Positions 9,596 through 19,900 of a DNA stretch of 64,000 bases are shown piece by piece. The stretch spans positions 482,047 to 546,046 of the forward strand of contig PBJO01000007.1 in the NCBI GenBank assembly GCA_002720745.1, in the 5' to 3' direction. Both the position numbers and the translations under genes were made by a program. Below the pieces are notes generated by a model. That model did not search any database and was not told the DNA's origin. It saw nothing but the letters and a program-made list of their open reading frames with translations. Origin of the DNA: Balneola sp. (lineage in GTDB: Bacteria > Bacteroidota > Rhodothermia > Balneolales > Balneolaceae). How positions within the stretch are numbered: position 1 is the first letter of the stretch; each line of letters starts with the position of its first letter.

Positions 9596-10486
9596 TTATT
9601 TTGGATATAAGGATTTTTTTGCTGCTAATAAGGTATTCTTCATTAGCATGGCTACCGTCATAGGACCTACTCCACCAGGAACAGGAGTAATCCAACTTGC
9701 TTTTTTTCGTACTGATTCGAAATCTACATCACCCACTAGCCGATACCCTTTGTCATGGGTTTCATCCGCTATTCGATTGATGCCCACATCAATGATAACT
9801 ACACCTTGCTTAACCATTTCAGCCTTAATTAAATTAGGTTGGCCAGCAGCTACAATCAATATATCAGCACTAATGGTATGGGCTGTCAAATTTTGGGTAT
9901 ATTTGTGACAGATAGTCGTAGTTGCTTTTCCTGAAAAGTTTTCTCTAGATAACATTACCGCCATAGGACTGCCTACAATATTACTAGCACCAATAACTAC
10001 CGCATATTGAGATTTAACTGGAATGCTGTAATACTTTAGTAATTCCATAACTCCCGCAGGAGTACAGCTTTTAAAGCAAGGTTGATCTAGTGACAAACGC
10101 CCTACATTCATAGGGTGAAATCCGTCCACATCTTTTCGATGATCAATTGCTTCTAATACAGTGTGTTGCGATAAATGACTAGGCAATGGCATTTGAACTA
10201 ATATTCCATCAATATTGTCATTTGCATTGCATGATTGGATAATTTGGGTAAGCTCTCTCTCCGAAATTGTGTCTTGTAATATCATAGTTTCGGTCTGAAT
10301 TCCCACCTGCTGACAAGCTTTCGTTTTGGTTCCCGTATATACAATAGATGCGGGGTCATCTCCTACCAATATAACCTGTAGATATGGAGCGCGATTACCT
10401 TTACCACACCATTGCTGCACATCATCCTTCACTCTGTTACTCAGAAGTTCTGCAACCATTTTACCATCTATTATTTCAGCGCTCAT
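9596..10486 (-). CDS. folD: Methylenetetrahydrofolate dehydrogenase / methenyltetrahydrofolate cyclohydrolase
   Basis: This 296-residue bifunctional enzyme interconverts 5,10-methylene-, methenyl- and 10-formyl-tetrahydrofolate. The catalytic Tyr and Lys lie in YTGTKTKACQQVGI. Other family motifs present are DGILVQMPLPSHL, KDVDGFHPMNVG and the C-terminal PVPGGVGPMTVAML. Length is typical. It supplies one-carbon units and so functionally complements glyA and folC elsewhere in the window. Confidence 0.97.
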   Translation of the reverse strand: MSAEIIDGKMVAELLSNRVKDDVQQWCGKGNRAPYLQVILVGDDPASIVYTGTKTKACQQVGIQTETMILQDTISERELTQIIQSCNANDNIDGILVQMPLPSHLSQHTVLEAIDHRKDVDGFHPMNVGRLSLDQPCFKSCTPAGVMELLKYYSIPVKSQYAVVIGASNIVGSPMAVMLSRENFSGKATTTICHKYTQNLTAHTISADILIVAAGQPNLIKAEMVKQGVVIIDVGINRIADETHDKGYRLVGDVDFESVRKKASWITPVPGGVGPMTVAMLMKNTLLAAKKSLYPK

Positions 10487-10551
10487 ATTTCAATTTTACT
10501 TGTTAAATCTAGACTGTTGTTGTCTTAGTCAAATCTGCATTAACAATCGGG

Positions 10552-12159
10552 TTAATACTTATAGTAAAGGTACGTTAATATTTTCTCATGTACGGCATCT
10601 ATGGTGGACACTTTTGCTGCAAAATTATTGGCGGACATACTGAATATAAGAGTATTTCCTAGCACCGTAGTTAGATATCCACTCAAGCTTCGAGCTCCTC
10701 CGACATATCCGGTTTTAGCTTGCACCTGCCCCCTAAGTGGACTCGATTTCATTCGGTAATGCAGAGTGCCATCCTTACCCATTACCGGCAGTGATCCTCG
10801 AAAATCATGAGAATTTGGACTATTAAGCATACTAAACAGCAAATCTGTTAATAACGAAGTTGTTAAAAAGTTTCCACCTGCCAATCCCGAACCATCTCGC
10901 ATGACTACATAGGTCGTATCCAGACCCATTGATCCTAGTATTTTACGGACTTTTTTTATTCCATCACTCGTACTACCTGGACCAGGCTGAGTCTCAGCAG
11001 AAAGAGTTTTCAGTAGCATTTCAGCATAAAAGTTATCGCTTTCCTTATTCAGCCAAGTGATCAATTTTTGGAGTTTAGGAGATTCTACCGCTCCTAAGTA
11101 CTCCCAACCGGTCATAGGATCGGAAGCCGTCTCGGTAGAATACCAATTCGGCGGGTAACCAGACCATAGCGCTGAGCCTAATTGTTCACTGGCAAGCCCG
11201 ATCAGTGTTTGGGTAGTAGAGGGTTTCAGTAAATCCGGCCACCAACGCTCAATTCTATAGGGAGCCCTATACTTTACGATGTCTTCCATGCTATTTGCTT
11301 CTAAATAATCCACAAATGAGTCCATGAAGAAGGCAGGAGCATCATAAATGGCTAAAGATTCCGTTTCTTTATAGCCCTGGGGTAAACTACTGGCCAAATA
11401 CAGTTTATTAGTTTGCCACGACCTCCGGTAATATTCATCATATTTTGTATGCGCTGGTGCTATTCGTTGTTCATTAACAAATTGAACATAATCAGTTTGT
11501 TTAGGAAACCAGCTTATTTGTGGGGTTGCACCTACCTCACCTTCGGCCAATACTTCTAAATCTACCGCATTGTTATTGAAGCTGAGTTCACTAATCTCGA
11601 CTCCATAATAAAAATTCAAATCGTCCCAGTCCCAACCCTTTGGATATATCTCGGCATCAAAGTAACCTAATCGGCCAATCCATTGACCCGTCCAGTTAGA
11701 AATCCCAGCATTTTTGAGTAACTCGCGAATTTGTTCAAATACATAATATTTGTTTTTCTCATATAAAAATCCGGAAATACTTGGGTCCCCTTTACCCACT
11801 ATCATTAAATCTCCTACCCAAGTAGAATCATCCAGATATCCTCTAACGTAAATAGGTGTTTTATAGCGAAATTCACTCCCTAATTCTTCTAAGACAGCAG
11901 CCGATGTGATGAGCTTCATATTGGAAGCAGGAACCATCCATTTTTGATCATTCCAAGATTCTAGTGACTGACCTTGTTCATCTACTACTGAAATAGACCA
12001 ATGTACTCCTTTAGATTCCTGCTGGATAATAATTTCTTCTATAGTCTGAGCCTGAACGATTATTGGTATTAGGAATAAAGCCTGTAAGACAAAAAATGGC
12101 ATGGTAACTTCTTTTATCTGGTTGTTATTCGACTGCCTTATTTTTTTTATATGCGACAT
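10552..12159 (-). CDS. dacB: D-alanyl-D-alanine carboxypeptidase/endopeptidase (PBP4 type, S13)
   Basis: A 535-residue periplasmic penicillin-binding protein. The three active-site motifs are present: SxxK (Ser79-N-M-Lys82 in PASNMKL), SxN in ESDNFYAE, and KTG in AKTGYVGGARSLSGY. A hydrophobic segment ending IIVQAQ is a signal peptide. The start at 12159 gives a long n-region; the ATG at 12102 (MPFFVLQALF) is a plausible alternative. It trims or cross-link-edits peptidoglycan. It begins 12 bases after the ptsN-like gene. Confidence 0.93.
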   Translation of the reverse strand: MSHIKKIRQSNNNQIKEVTMPFFVLQALFLIPIIVQAQTIEEIIIQQESKGVHWSISVVDEQGQSLESWNDQKWMVPASNMKLITSAAVLEELGSEFRYKTPIYVRGYLDDSTWVGDLMIVGKGDPSISGFLYEKNKYYVFEQIRELLKNAGISNWTGQWIGRLGYFDAEIYPKGWDWDDLNFYYGVEISELSFNNNAVDLEVLAEGEVGATPQISWFPKQTDYVQFVNEQRIAPAHTKYDEYYRRSWQTNKLYLASSLPQGYKETESLAIYDAPAFFMDSFVDYLEANSMEDIVKYRAPYRIERWWPDLLKPSTTQTLIGLASEQLGSALWSGYPPNWYSTETASDPMTGWEYLGAVESPKLQKLITWLNKESDNFYAEMLLKTLSAETQPGPGSTSDGIKKVRKILGSMGLDTTYVVMRDGSGLAGGNFLTTSLLTDLLFSMLNSPNSHDFRGSLPVMGKDGTLHYRMKSSPLRGQVQAKTGYVGGARSLSGYLTTVLGNTLIFSMSANNFAAKVSTIDAVHEKILTYLYYKY

Positions 12160-12171
12160 TATCTACATACC

Positions 12172-12651
12172 CTATCTTCTAATTTGATTGAATTGGTGAA
12201 ATTCTTTCTCCCTGAAAAGCTCCACAAGATCTACCTCACTGGGTACAACCAACAAATTTGAACGAAAATCGTCATAATTCATGAGGGTTGAAACTCTGCT
12301 TAATAATCGGATGTGACTTCTTTGATCTGAGCAAGGACTTACCATTAAAAATATAAGTTGAACAGGTTTTGAGTCAATGGAATTAAATTCGATTGGTTCT
12401 TTGAGACGAGCAAAGGCTACATGATTTTGAGTGACAGCATCGGTTTTACCATGGGGTATGGCCAAACCTTGACCGACCCCAGTTGACATGATTTTTTCAC
12501 GCAAAATAATAGCCAATCGAATTTCTTCCAGTAATTCATTTTCGATAACGTCCACAAATGTATCTACCAAAGCATTAATAGCATCGAATTTATATTCGAC
12601 TTCTAGATCTAATAGAATATTTTTCGGACTAAGTAACTGATAAATAGTCAA
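12172..12651 (-). CDS. ptsN: PTS EIIA (fructose/nitrogen-type) domain protein, PtsN-like
   Basis: A 159-residue single EIIA domain with the phosphorylatable His67 in GLAIPHGKTDAV. Free-standing proteins of this type usually act as regulators (EIIA-Ntr) rather than sugar transporters. No EI, HPr or EIIBC gene is near, which supports a regulatory role. It is the first gene of a minus-strand pair with dacB and faces ccmB across a 147-base divergent intergenic region. Confidence 0.82.
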   Translation of the reverse strand: MTIYQLLSPKNILLDLEVEYKFDAINALVDTFVDVIENELLEEIRLAIILREKIMSTGVGQGLAIPHGKTDAVTQNHVAFARLKEPIEFNSIDSKPVQLIFLMVSPCSDQRSHIRLLSRVSTLMNYDDFRSNLLVVPSEVDLVELFREKEFHQFNQIRR

Positions 12652-12798
12652 TGATAAGTCAATCTAATATAGTGAGTAACATATATAAAATATACTAAGA
12701 GAGTAGTGATAAATCCATCTTATCCCCAACATATTAAACAAACAAAGTAATGACGAAACTTAAAAAGTGAAAGACCGCATTTTTTTGTAAACTTAAGT

Positions 12799-13467
12799 AT
12801 GTTAATCCGCCAAATCTTATCGGTGCTTGAGAAAGATTTACGAGTCGAATTCCGCAGTAAGTATGCCTTAAATATGGTCTCTGCTTTCATAGTAGCAGCA
12901 CTTTTGCTCATTCTATTCACTCTACGAGCTCAAGAGCTTCAACCTTCACCCAAAAGTGGTCTTATATGGATTGTTGTATTGTTCGCCTCCCTAACAGTCC
13001 TAGGACGAAGTTTTATTATGGAAACTGATAAGGGCACCTTTCAGACCCTACAGATTTACTCGAATGCTACTACAATCTATCTTGGAAAATTTCTATACAA
13101 TTTGGGTTTCAGTCTACTAATCTACCTACTTAGTTTTAGCCTATATGGTTTTTTAATAAAATGGTCTATCCTTTCCTATCCTGCTTTTTTATACATTATG
13201 GTGTTTGGAACTATGGGTTTATCATCTGTGTGTACATTAATTGCAGCCATTGTCTCGCAAGCTGATCGTCAGGGAGCCATTTTCTCAGTACTTAGCATCC
13301 CTTTATTTATACCATTTATTTTGTTGTTATCCCGACTAACCAAAAAAGCTTTCCTAGATGGAATGACTGGTTGGTGGAATTCTGAAGCAGCCGCTCTTGT
13401 CGGGTTCGTGGGGGTAACAAGTGTGGCTGGTTGGTTGCTTTTTGACTTTATTTGGGAGGAGGATTAA
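12799..13467 (+). CDS. ccmB: Heme exporter membrane protein CcmB
   Basis: A 222-residue polytopic protein with about six membrane helices that matches CcmB, the permease of the CcmAB transporter of cytochrome c maturation. Family features include the charged N-terminus (LEKDLRVEFRSKYALN) and the ETDKGTFQTLQIYS segment. CcmA and CcmC are not adjacent. The stop codon overlaps the start of the next gene by one base (TAATG). It heads a four-gene plus-strand operon. Confidence 0.9.
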   Translation: MLIRQILSVLEKDLRVEFRSKYALNMVSAFIVAALLLILFTLRAQELQPSPKSGLIWIVVLFASLTVLGRSFIMETDKGTFQTLQIYSNATTIYLGKFLYNLGFSLLIYLLSFSLYGFLIKWSILSYPAFLYIMVFGTMGLSSVCTLIAAIVSQADRQGAIFSVLSIPLFIPFILLLSRLTKKAFLDGMTGWWNSEAAALVGFVGVTSVAGWLLFDFIWEED

Positions 13468-14627
13468 TGGCTTTTTTGTCCGACGATTTAATTGGTCAGC
13501 AAAGAGTGAAGGAACTCTTAAATAGCATAATTAAAAGCGATCGAATTAGCCATGCCTACCTATTCTCGGGGCCAAAAGGAAGTGGCATGTTACCTTTTGC
13601 ATTGCGATTCGCTGAATGCATAAAGAACTCTAAAAATAATACTAATATCGAATCATCGTGGCAAAAACACCCTGACATCCACGTATTCATACCTATGCCT
13701 AGCTCGGCAGGATCTCAAGAAAGAAATGAGCGCTTAGAATGGCTCAATGAAGACAACTACAACCTTATTGAGTACGCAGACCGTCCTGACTTAGATAAAG
13801 AACGCGGTAGAAATCGCCAAGCTTTTTATTCCATTGACTATTTTCGTTCTGAAATACGTCCGGTGACAAGGCTTCGTCCCTATCAAGGTGAAAAGATAGT
13901 GGTTATAATGACAAAGGTCGAGACCATGAGGAAAGAAACAGCCAACTCTTTTTTGAAGTTACTTGAAGAGCCTTCTGAGGGACTTCTGTTTATCCTTACC
14001 ACTCATCACTACGAACAACTCCTTCCCACTATTATCTCCCGTTGCCAGCATATTGCATTCGGAAAAAATACATTAACTGACGTACAAAAGGCATTGATTA
14101 ATCGCGACCAAATGCCCAAAAAAAAGGCAGCACTGGTTGCCAAACTCACCCAGGGTAATTATGCCAAAACTAGAGATATTGACCTAGATTTTATCCAACA
14201 AAGTCGTGCAGAAATGATCGATTTCATTCGGAGTTCATATGTTTTAGATGCTATAAAAATAAATTCTATCATACTAAATTGGACCTCCACCAGAAATACA
14301 GAAGGTCTCATTCAACTCATAGAATTATTAGAATCATTTTTAAGAGATTTGGTCGTGTATACTCACACCCAAAACACTGAATCACTTATCCATGAAGATG
14401 AAGTGGAAACCATTAAAAATATTGTTCTAAATCTTAAAAAAGCGGACTATCATGCCATGATTGATTTATTGGCACCTGTTAGTGCTGAATTAAGGCAAAA
14501 TGTCCAACCAAAATTGTTGTTCACTGTATTAGCCTTTAATTTTTCAATGCTACTACGAGGTCAAGATGAATTCTCTGTAAAAGATTATGCTTTTAAGCAT
14601 TTACCCGCTTTAAAATCACGCTCATAG
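13467..14627 (+). CDS. holB: DNA polymerase III delta' subunit (clamp-loader AAA+ protein)
   Basis: About 386 residues. It starts at the ATG at 13467, after a strong GGAGGAGG site inside ccmB; the frame is open slightly upstream, but only from a TTG. Features are DDLIGQQRVKELL, a P-loop-like LFSGPKGSG followed by Met instead of Lys-Ser/Thr, KLLEEPSEG and the arginine-finger motif SRCQHI. The broken P-loop and absence of the four zinc cysteines agree with a non-ATPase delta' role. A gamma/tau identity is unlikely because of the missing Lys. Confidence 0.87.
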   Translation: MAFLSDDLIGQQRVKELLNSIIKSDRISHAYLFSGPKGSGMLPFALRFAECIKNSKNNTNIESSWQKHPDIHVFIPMPSSAGSQERNERLEWLNEDNYNLIEYADRPDLDKERGRNRQAFYSIDYFRSEIRPVTRLRPYQGEKIVVIMTKVETMRKETANSFLKLLEEPSEGLLFILTTHHYEQLLPTIISRCQHIAFGKNTLTDVQKALINRDQMPKKKAALVAKLTQGNYAKTRDIDLDFIQQSRAEMIDFIRSSYVLDAIKINSIILNWTSTRNTEGLIQLIELLESFLRDLVVYTHTQNTESLIHEDEVETIKNIVLNLKKADYHAMIDLLAPVSAELRQNVQPKLLFTVLAFNFSMLLRGQDEFSVKDYAFKHLPALKSRS

Positions 14628-14630
14628 AAC

Positions 14631-15566
14631 ATGTCAAAAAAAATTCAATTTCAAAAATTAGAGGCTGCAGGGAATGATTTTATTCTGGTTGATGCGAGAG
14701 AACAAGACATACCCTATGAACAATTAGAGCTTATTAGCCCAAAAATTTGCCATCGCAAAACTGGTATTGGTGCCGACGGATTGCTCATTCTTTACCCCGA
14801 TTCAACGATGGGTGCAGACTACACAATGATATATAAAAATGCAGACGGTAGTGATGCGGGTATGTGTGGAAATGGTGGGAGAGCAACTGCCCTTTATGCA
14901 TCACAAAATGGCTTTTCAGACAGACATCGCATTCAAGTACATGATCAAATCTATGAAGCATTTATTCATTCAGGAAGTCACCAGGTAGAACTTCAATTCC
15001 CAGACTCTGATGCTCCTTGTCCTCTTTCAAAGCAATGGCTTGATCATGTAAACTCAGCATATCAAGTACAGAATATACACAAAGAAAATGCCAATGCTCG
15101 AAAATTCATGGCAAAAGCTGCATTTAAAGCCTACCCACAGACCGAACATGTAGTACTCTTTACCAATGACCCGTTAGCCATACAACCCGTTGAATTATTG
15201 TCGAAATTAGGACATAATATTCGTAACGATGATATTTTTTATCCCAAAGGAACTAATGTGAATTTTGTTTATAGCCAACAAGCTTACCATATTCAGCTAG
15301 AAACTTATGAACGTGGGGTTGAAGATTTCACCCTCGCATGTGGAACAGGTGCCGTAGCAAGCGCATTGTCTATGCATATTAATCAAAACAGAAAAATTGG
15401 TTCACATGTATACAAAATTACGGTTCAAGGTGGACTTTTAGAAGTTTCTTTTGATTACTCAGGCATGGATATAGCACCCCAAGGTGAGCATGATAAAGTG
15501 TTTAAAAGAATTTGCCTTAAAGGTCCTGCAAGACGGGTATATAGTGGCATTTGGGCGGGCAATTAG
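14631..15566 (+). CDS. dapF: Diaminopimelate epimerase
   Basis: This 311-residue enzyme converts LL- to meso-diaminopimelate for lysine and peptidoglycan synthesis. Both catalytic cysteines are present: Cys79 in GMCGNGGRA and Cys237 in FTLACGTGAVAS. It is about 35 residues longer than the usual 270-280, with the extra length in the middle (about residues 125-165). It starts 3 bases after holB and ends one base before the next gene. Confidence 0.95.
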   Translation: MSKKIQFQKLEAAGNDFILVDAREQDIPYEQLELISPKICHRKTGIGADGLLILYPDSTMGADYTMIYKNADGSDAGMCGNGGRATALYASQNGFSDRHRIQVHDQIYEAFIHSGSHQVELQFPDSDAPCPLSKQWLDHVNSAYQVQNIHKENANARKFMAKAAFKAYPQTEHVVLFTNDPLAIQPVELLSKLGHNIRNDDIFYPKGTNVNFVYSQQAYHIQLETYERGVEDFTLACGTGAVASALSMHINQNRKIGSHVYKITVQGGLLEVSFDYSGMDIAPQGEHDKVFKRICLKGPARRVYSGIWAGN

Positions 15567-15567
15567 A

Positions 15568-16902
15568 GTGCAAAAGATCACTGAATATATAAATAGTTCG
15601 ATATATCAAAACCTATTAAATAACCTTTACTTATTAGTAGGCATACTCTTTTTGGTTTCGCTGAGCTGTAGTTCAACAGTGAATATGATTCCAAGTAACT
15701 CACCAATTCCGCAGGTTAACAGTTTATTGTTGCTCCCAGGTCAACAAAGTATTCCAGATAATATCCGAAGTGTTCAGTTTTTTAACTCTTCTCAGGCTAA
15801 CTCTCCGCTGGTTAGAGCCCAATTAAAATCAAATGACCGGCTTATTCTTCGATTCGATGAGTTAAGCGAAACAAACGGAATGTTTCGTATTCACTTTTCA
15901 CACCGCAACAGTGACTGGACTAAAAGTAATCTACCAGTCACTTGGTTCATAGGCTCAACGAATGAACAAATAGTTCAAGGTGGTATAAAAAATCAAAGTA
16001 ATGGCATACCATTTCACACTTATGACATTCAATTTTTGCTTCAAGACCTAGATTTTTTGGTTAGTGGATTTTACTTCATTCATGTATCAGACTATACAAC
16101 AGGTATCGAGTTATTTAGCCTCCCATTTGCACTTACTGAGCAGCGTGGAACTCTAGAGCTTAATGGAAAAACTTTGTATAATAAAAAATATTTAGGTATC
16201 GCAGTTGATAGAATATTTGCAGAGTTTAGCTTTCCAGAATTTGTTGAGATGCCTGTTTTTGACTTGAACTTTGATGTAATTCAAGACGGATTTCTTCGTA
16301 ATGCTACAAGAGCTACAGGAAAAGATTTTAGCGAGGAAAAAGTCGCCAAATTTTACTTAGAAGAATCTCAAAGCTATCTTGCTAATTCACGCTTTTATAA
16401 ACTAAATTTATATAGCATTAGTTTATCAAACCAAGAAATTTTAGAGTATCAAGAGTCCAATGGTCTTCCTCAAATAACCTTAAAAGAAGATTTTTTATCA
16501 TTTAGCGATTCCCCTTTCATTCTTCAATCGATGTTTGGTAATCCTAGCTGGTCCATCACCGCTAGATATGCCTTTGTTAATTTCAGATTTAATCCTTTGG
16601 GTGACGGTCTTAATTCTGATGATCTTTTTGTGATAGGTGACTTTAATCAGTGGTCAGAAACCAAGCAACATAAAATGAAATGGAACCCAGAATTACGTTT
16701 GTTTGAAGCCACTATATTACTAAAAGAAGGGTCTTACCGCTACACCTATGCCACTCGTAATGGTACACAACTAGATATAGTCGAATTAGGAAGTAGCCTT
16801 ACCAAGGAGAATCAATGGTATACCGGCATATTAATTTACCGTGATCCTAACCTTCAATATGACCGTATCCTATTTATTGGGAGAGTTCAGTTACAACAGT
16901 AG
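15568..16902 (+). CDS. Type IX secretion plug-family (DUF5103) lipoprotein
   Basis: About 444 residues from a GTG one base after the dapF stop; the longer open frame from 15484 lies inside dapF and is unlikely. A hydrophobic stretch ends in a lipobox (LVSLSC), so this is a lipoprotein. The N-terminal part and the C-terminal E-set-like domain (VIGDFNQWS, LKEGSYRYTY, ENQWYTGILIYRDP, then YDRILFIG) match DUF5103, proteins linked to plugging the T9SS translocon. The window carries at least two T9SS cargo proteins, which is consistent. Confidence 0.82.
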   Translation: MQKITEYINSSIYQNLLNNLYLLVGILFLVSLSCSSTVNMIPSNSPIPQVNSLLLLPGQQSIPDNIRSVQFFNSSQANSPLVRAQLKSNDRLILRFDELSETNGMFRIHFSHRNSDWTKSNLPVTWFIGSTNEQIVQGGIKNQSNGIPFHTYDIQFLLQDLDFLVSGFYFIHVSDYTTGIELFSLPFALTEQRGTLELNGKTLYNKKYLGIAVDRIFAEFSFPEFVEMPVFDLNFDVIQDGFLRNATRATGKDFSEEKVAKFYLEESQSYLANSRFYKLNLYSISLSNQEILEYQESNGLPQITLKEDFLSFSDSPFILQSMFGNPSWSITARYAFVNFRFNPLGDGLNSDDLFVIGDFNQWSETKQHKMKWNPELRLFEATILLKEGSYRYTYATRNGTQLDIVELGSSLTKENQWYTGILIYRDPNLQYDRILFIGRVQLQQ

Positions 16903-16958
16903 TCACTTGGCTAATTAGACCTTCGATTGGGTAAGTTTGTGATTTCTTCTACTAAGTA

Positions 16959-19900
16959 TTAAAAATCTATGCCTATCGAAAAGTAGTGAATGGGTTGATT
17001 TGAAAATCCATCTCTATTGTATGCCCAACCCACATCATAACGTAAAGGTAAACCAAATATAATGGTTCTCAAACCAAATCCAGAACCGATTAACAGATCT
17101 CCATTTATATACGAAAATATATTTCCATTTTCGTCTTGAAAAGTGGTCGGTTCGCTAATTTTGAAATCAAGCGAAGCATCGTTAACAATAAAGTTACCGT
17201 TAATATCGGTGATACCATAGTCAATCTGTTGCCCCCAGGCGGTACCCATATCAAAGAAAGCTACACCTGTTACATTATATAATGGTAAAATAGGAAGGGC
17301 TCCTGGTATCACAGCTGCAAATAAAGGAAATCGAAACTCTGCATTAATGAGCCCGAAATTATCTCCGTATACCGAGTTGTATCTATGCCCTCTGAGTGGA
17401 ACCGCGGGTTGAGTGAAAAAGGTATCGGCTAAACGCTCAAAAGGAATTCCATTATCTGACCACTGATAATTAATCCATCCCATCATTCCCCCTAAAAAGT
17501 AGGTTTGTGAGTCTTTTCCTACAGATGCCCCACCACTTCCTCGTAGGGCAATAGAGTAGGAATAACCAAGATTAATGTAGCTTCTAAAATCTCCCATAAC
17601 CGAAGCGAAACTTGGGGCATCTGTACCGATACCAGGACTACCTGAGAAACTAAGGGTGTATCGAGTACCCCCTTGTGGATTTATGAATCCAGGCATTGTA
17701 GCATCTTTGGTGAAGGACATAGTTGGGTATAAAAATGAACTCTGTAGGTTACTAGCCTCGGTGACTCCGTACGAATAAAGTCCGCCTAAAGCAGCTATAG
17801 CATCGTAATCCCGTGCGATTCCAATCCAATTTAATCCCCCATCAATGCGAGTAAATTTATCAAAAGGATATTGAATAGATATTCCACCCCCGTATGTTCT
17901 AAAGCGTAATAAATCACCTCCGAATGTTTGATACTGTCTAGATGTATGAAAATACGAGGCAAACAAATTCGTTCGGTTCTTTAAAAATCCATATTGTAAT
18001 GTATAGTCACTATTACGTAAATCCGTCTGGAAATTGGTTCCCATTGAAAGCTGATGATCACCTAAAAGGTCACTAATCATAAACTGAGTAAGTGCATAGG
18101 CCCCATACGTTGAAGCTGCTACAGTTGGGCTATATGCAATGTCTGTTGAGAAAGTAAGTCTATAGGCTTTTGGGACGTAACGCCCATCTGTTGTAATATT
18201 ATTATTGGGTTCAAAAATAAATTCATCTTCTAATAGAATACTACTGTCCAAAATAACTTCCTCTGAAAAAACATAGTTTCTGAAATCGAGCTCACCGTTT
18301 TCTTCAAATGAAACTACTTGATAATTTGAATCATTAATTCGTTCTTCCTCTTCCAATTCTTCGCGCTCTGCTCCACTTAATAATCCCTTGCCATAGAGTT
18401 TATTTGCATAACGAATAGCCGGGACACGCTGCTCAGGCGCCTCCAAACCTCTTCTTTGCGCCCAGTAATTTGGTTTCAGACTAATTGCTTTAGCATTATT
18501 CAATGGATTTTTTAGTAAGAAAATATCTAAATAACCTTCATTAATTGAACTAAATGCTACTCTTGACCCATCAGCACTGATCGAAAACTGTGAGACACCT
18601 GTCTGTAGATTGGTGAGAACTTTCCATTCACTGGTTGAAGGATCTGTCTGATAAAGGTTTTGAATACCATTTTGATCCGATTGGAAAACAATTGTACCAT
18701 CCTGGATCTGTTGGGGTTGATGTTCATTCCAATCCTTGCTAAATGTAATTCTTTTTAAAGTATCACTACCTATTTCTAGTTGATATAGGTCACTTTGATA
18801 AATGGTCTTCTTTTCAAGCAATGAGCTTTCTAATGTTGCTCGCTTAAGTTCTATAATATTCCCACGCTCCGAACTAAACAAAATACTTTTAGAATCTAGA
18901 GTCCAACTGGGCTCATAGTCAGATACAAAGTCTTGGGTGAGATTGGTTAATTGCTTCTCATTTAAATCGTACACAAAAATATCTTGATAAGGACCAATAT
19001 TCCCATCAAAAGCTAATTTATTACCATCTGGGGACCAAGACACCGATCCAATCGCATCCAATTCAGTCAATGATATTTTTTCGACCTTGGTACTCTCATA
19101 ATCAATAATGGCAATTTCATCAAAACCCTTACTTTTTGTGGATAGTACTATTTTTCGACCGTCAGGAGACCAACTAAGATTGGGCTTTAAGATATTTAAT
19201 TCCTCGAATGCAGGGTCATCTTCACCTCTAATAACTGTTTTTAACCTCTTTTTAGTAAGTGCATCTATTACTATAACATCAAAATAACCTCTTTTATTGG
19301 TTATGAAGGCTATTCTATCGCCTTGAGGAGAAATTTTTGGAGATGTATTATACGATCCATAATCACCTCTTTCTGTCATTAAACTTGCTACTTGATCAGC
19401 TAACTCGCGTTCAGCTACTTCTGGGAAATATCTTTTTCGAAGTGCATCTTCCCAACGGTCTGAAAGCTCTTGTACTGTTAAACCAATAGATTGCTGGAAC
19501 CCATTTTCAATACTTCTTGTGTTTTTAACCTTTTCAAGTACTTCTGCAATCTTTTCTCGGCCATATTCTTCAACAATATAATTCCAAACGGACTGTCCTC
19601 CTCGGTAGGCATAATAGCCACTTAAATAGGGAATTGATGGCAGATAATTGTTAAGTATCGCATCCCTGATAAACATATCGGTATTCGTATCCCAACCCAA
19701 AGCCATATACTCCGCTAGACCTTCCTCAAACCATAGTGGTAAAACTAACTGAATGTTATTACGTAATATGGATTGTATTGAGCCACCATAAAACAGATCA
19801 TTAAACACCGCATGTACTAACTCATGATGTAACGTCCTCCTAAAATCATTATAATCTCCATCGAAAGGTACGGTCATCCTATTCTTCATCTTATCAGTAA

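Noticed and set aside
15484..15567. Upstream extension of the T9SS plug protein start
   Set aside because: It lies inside dapF and would put about 28 unrelated residues before the signal segment; the GTG at 15568 is one base after the dapF stop.
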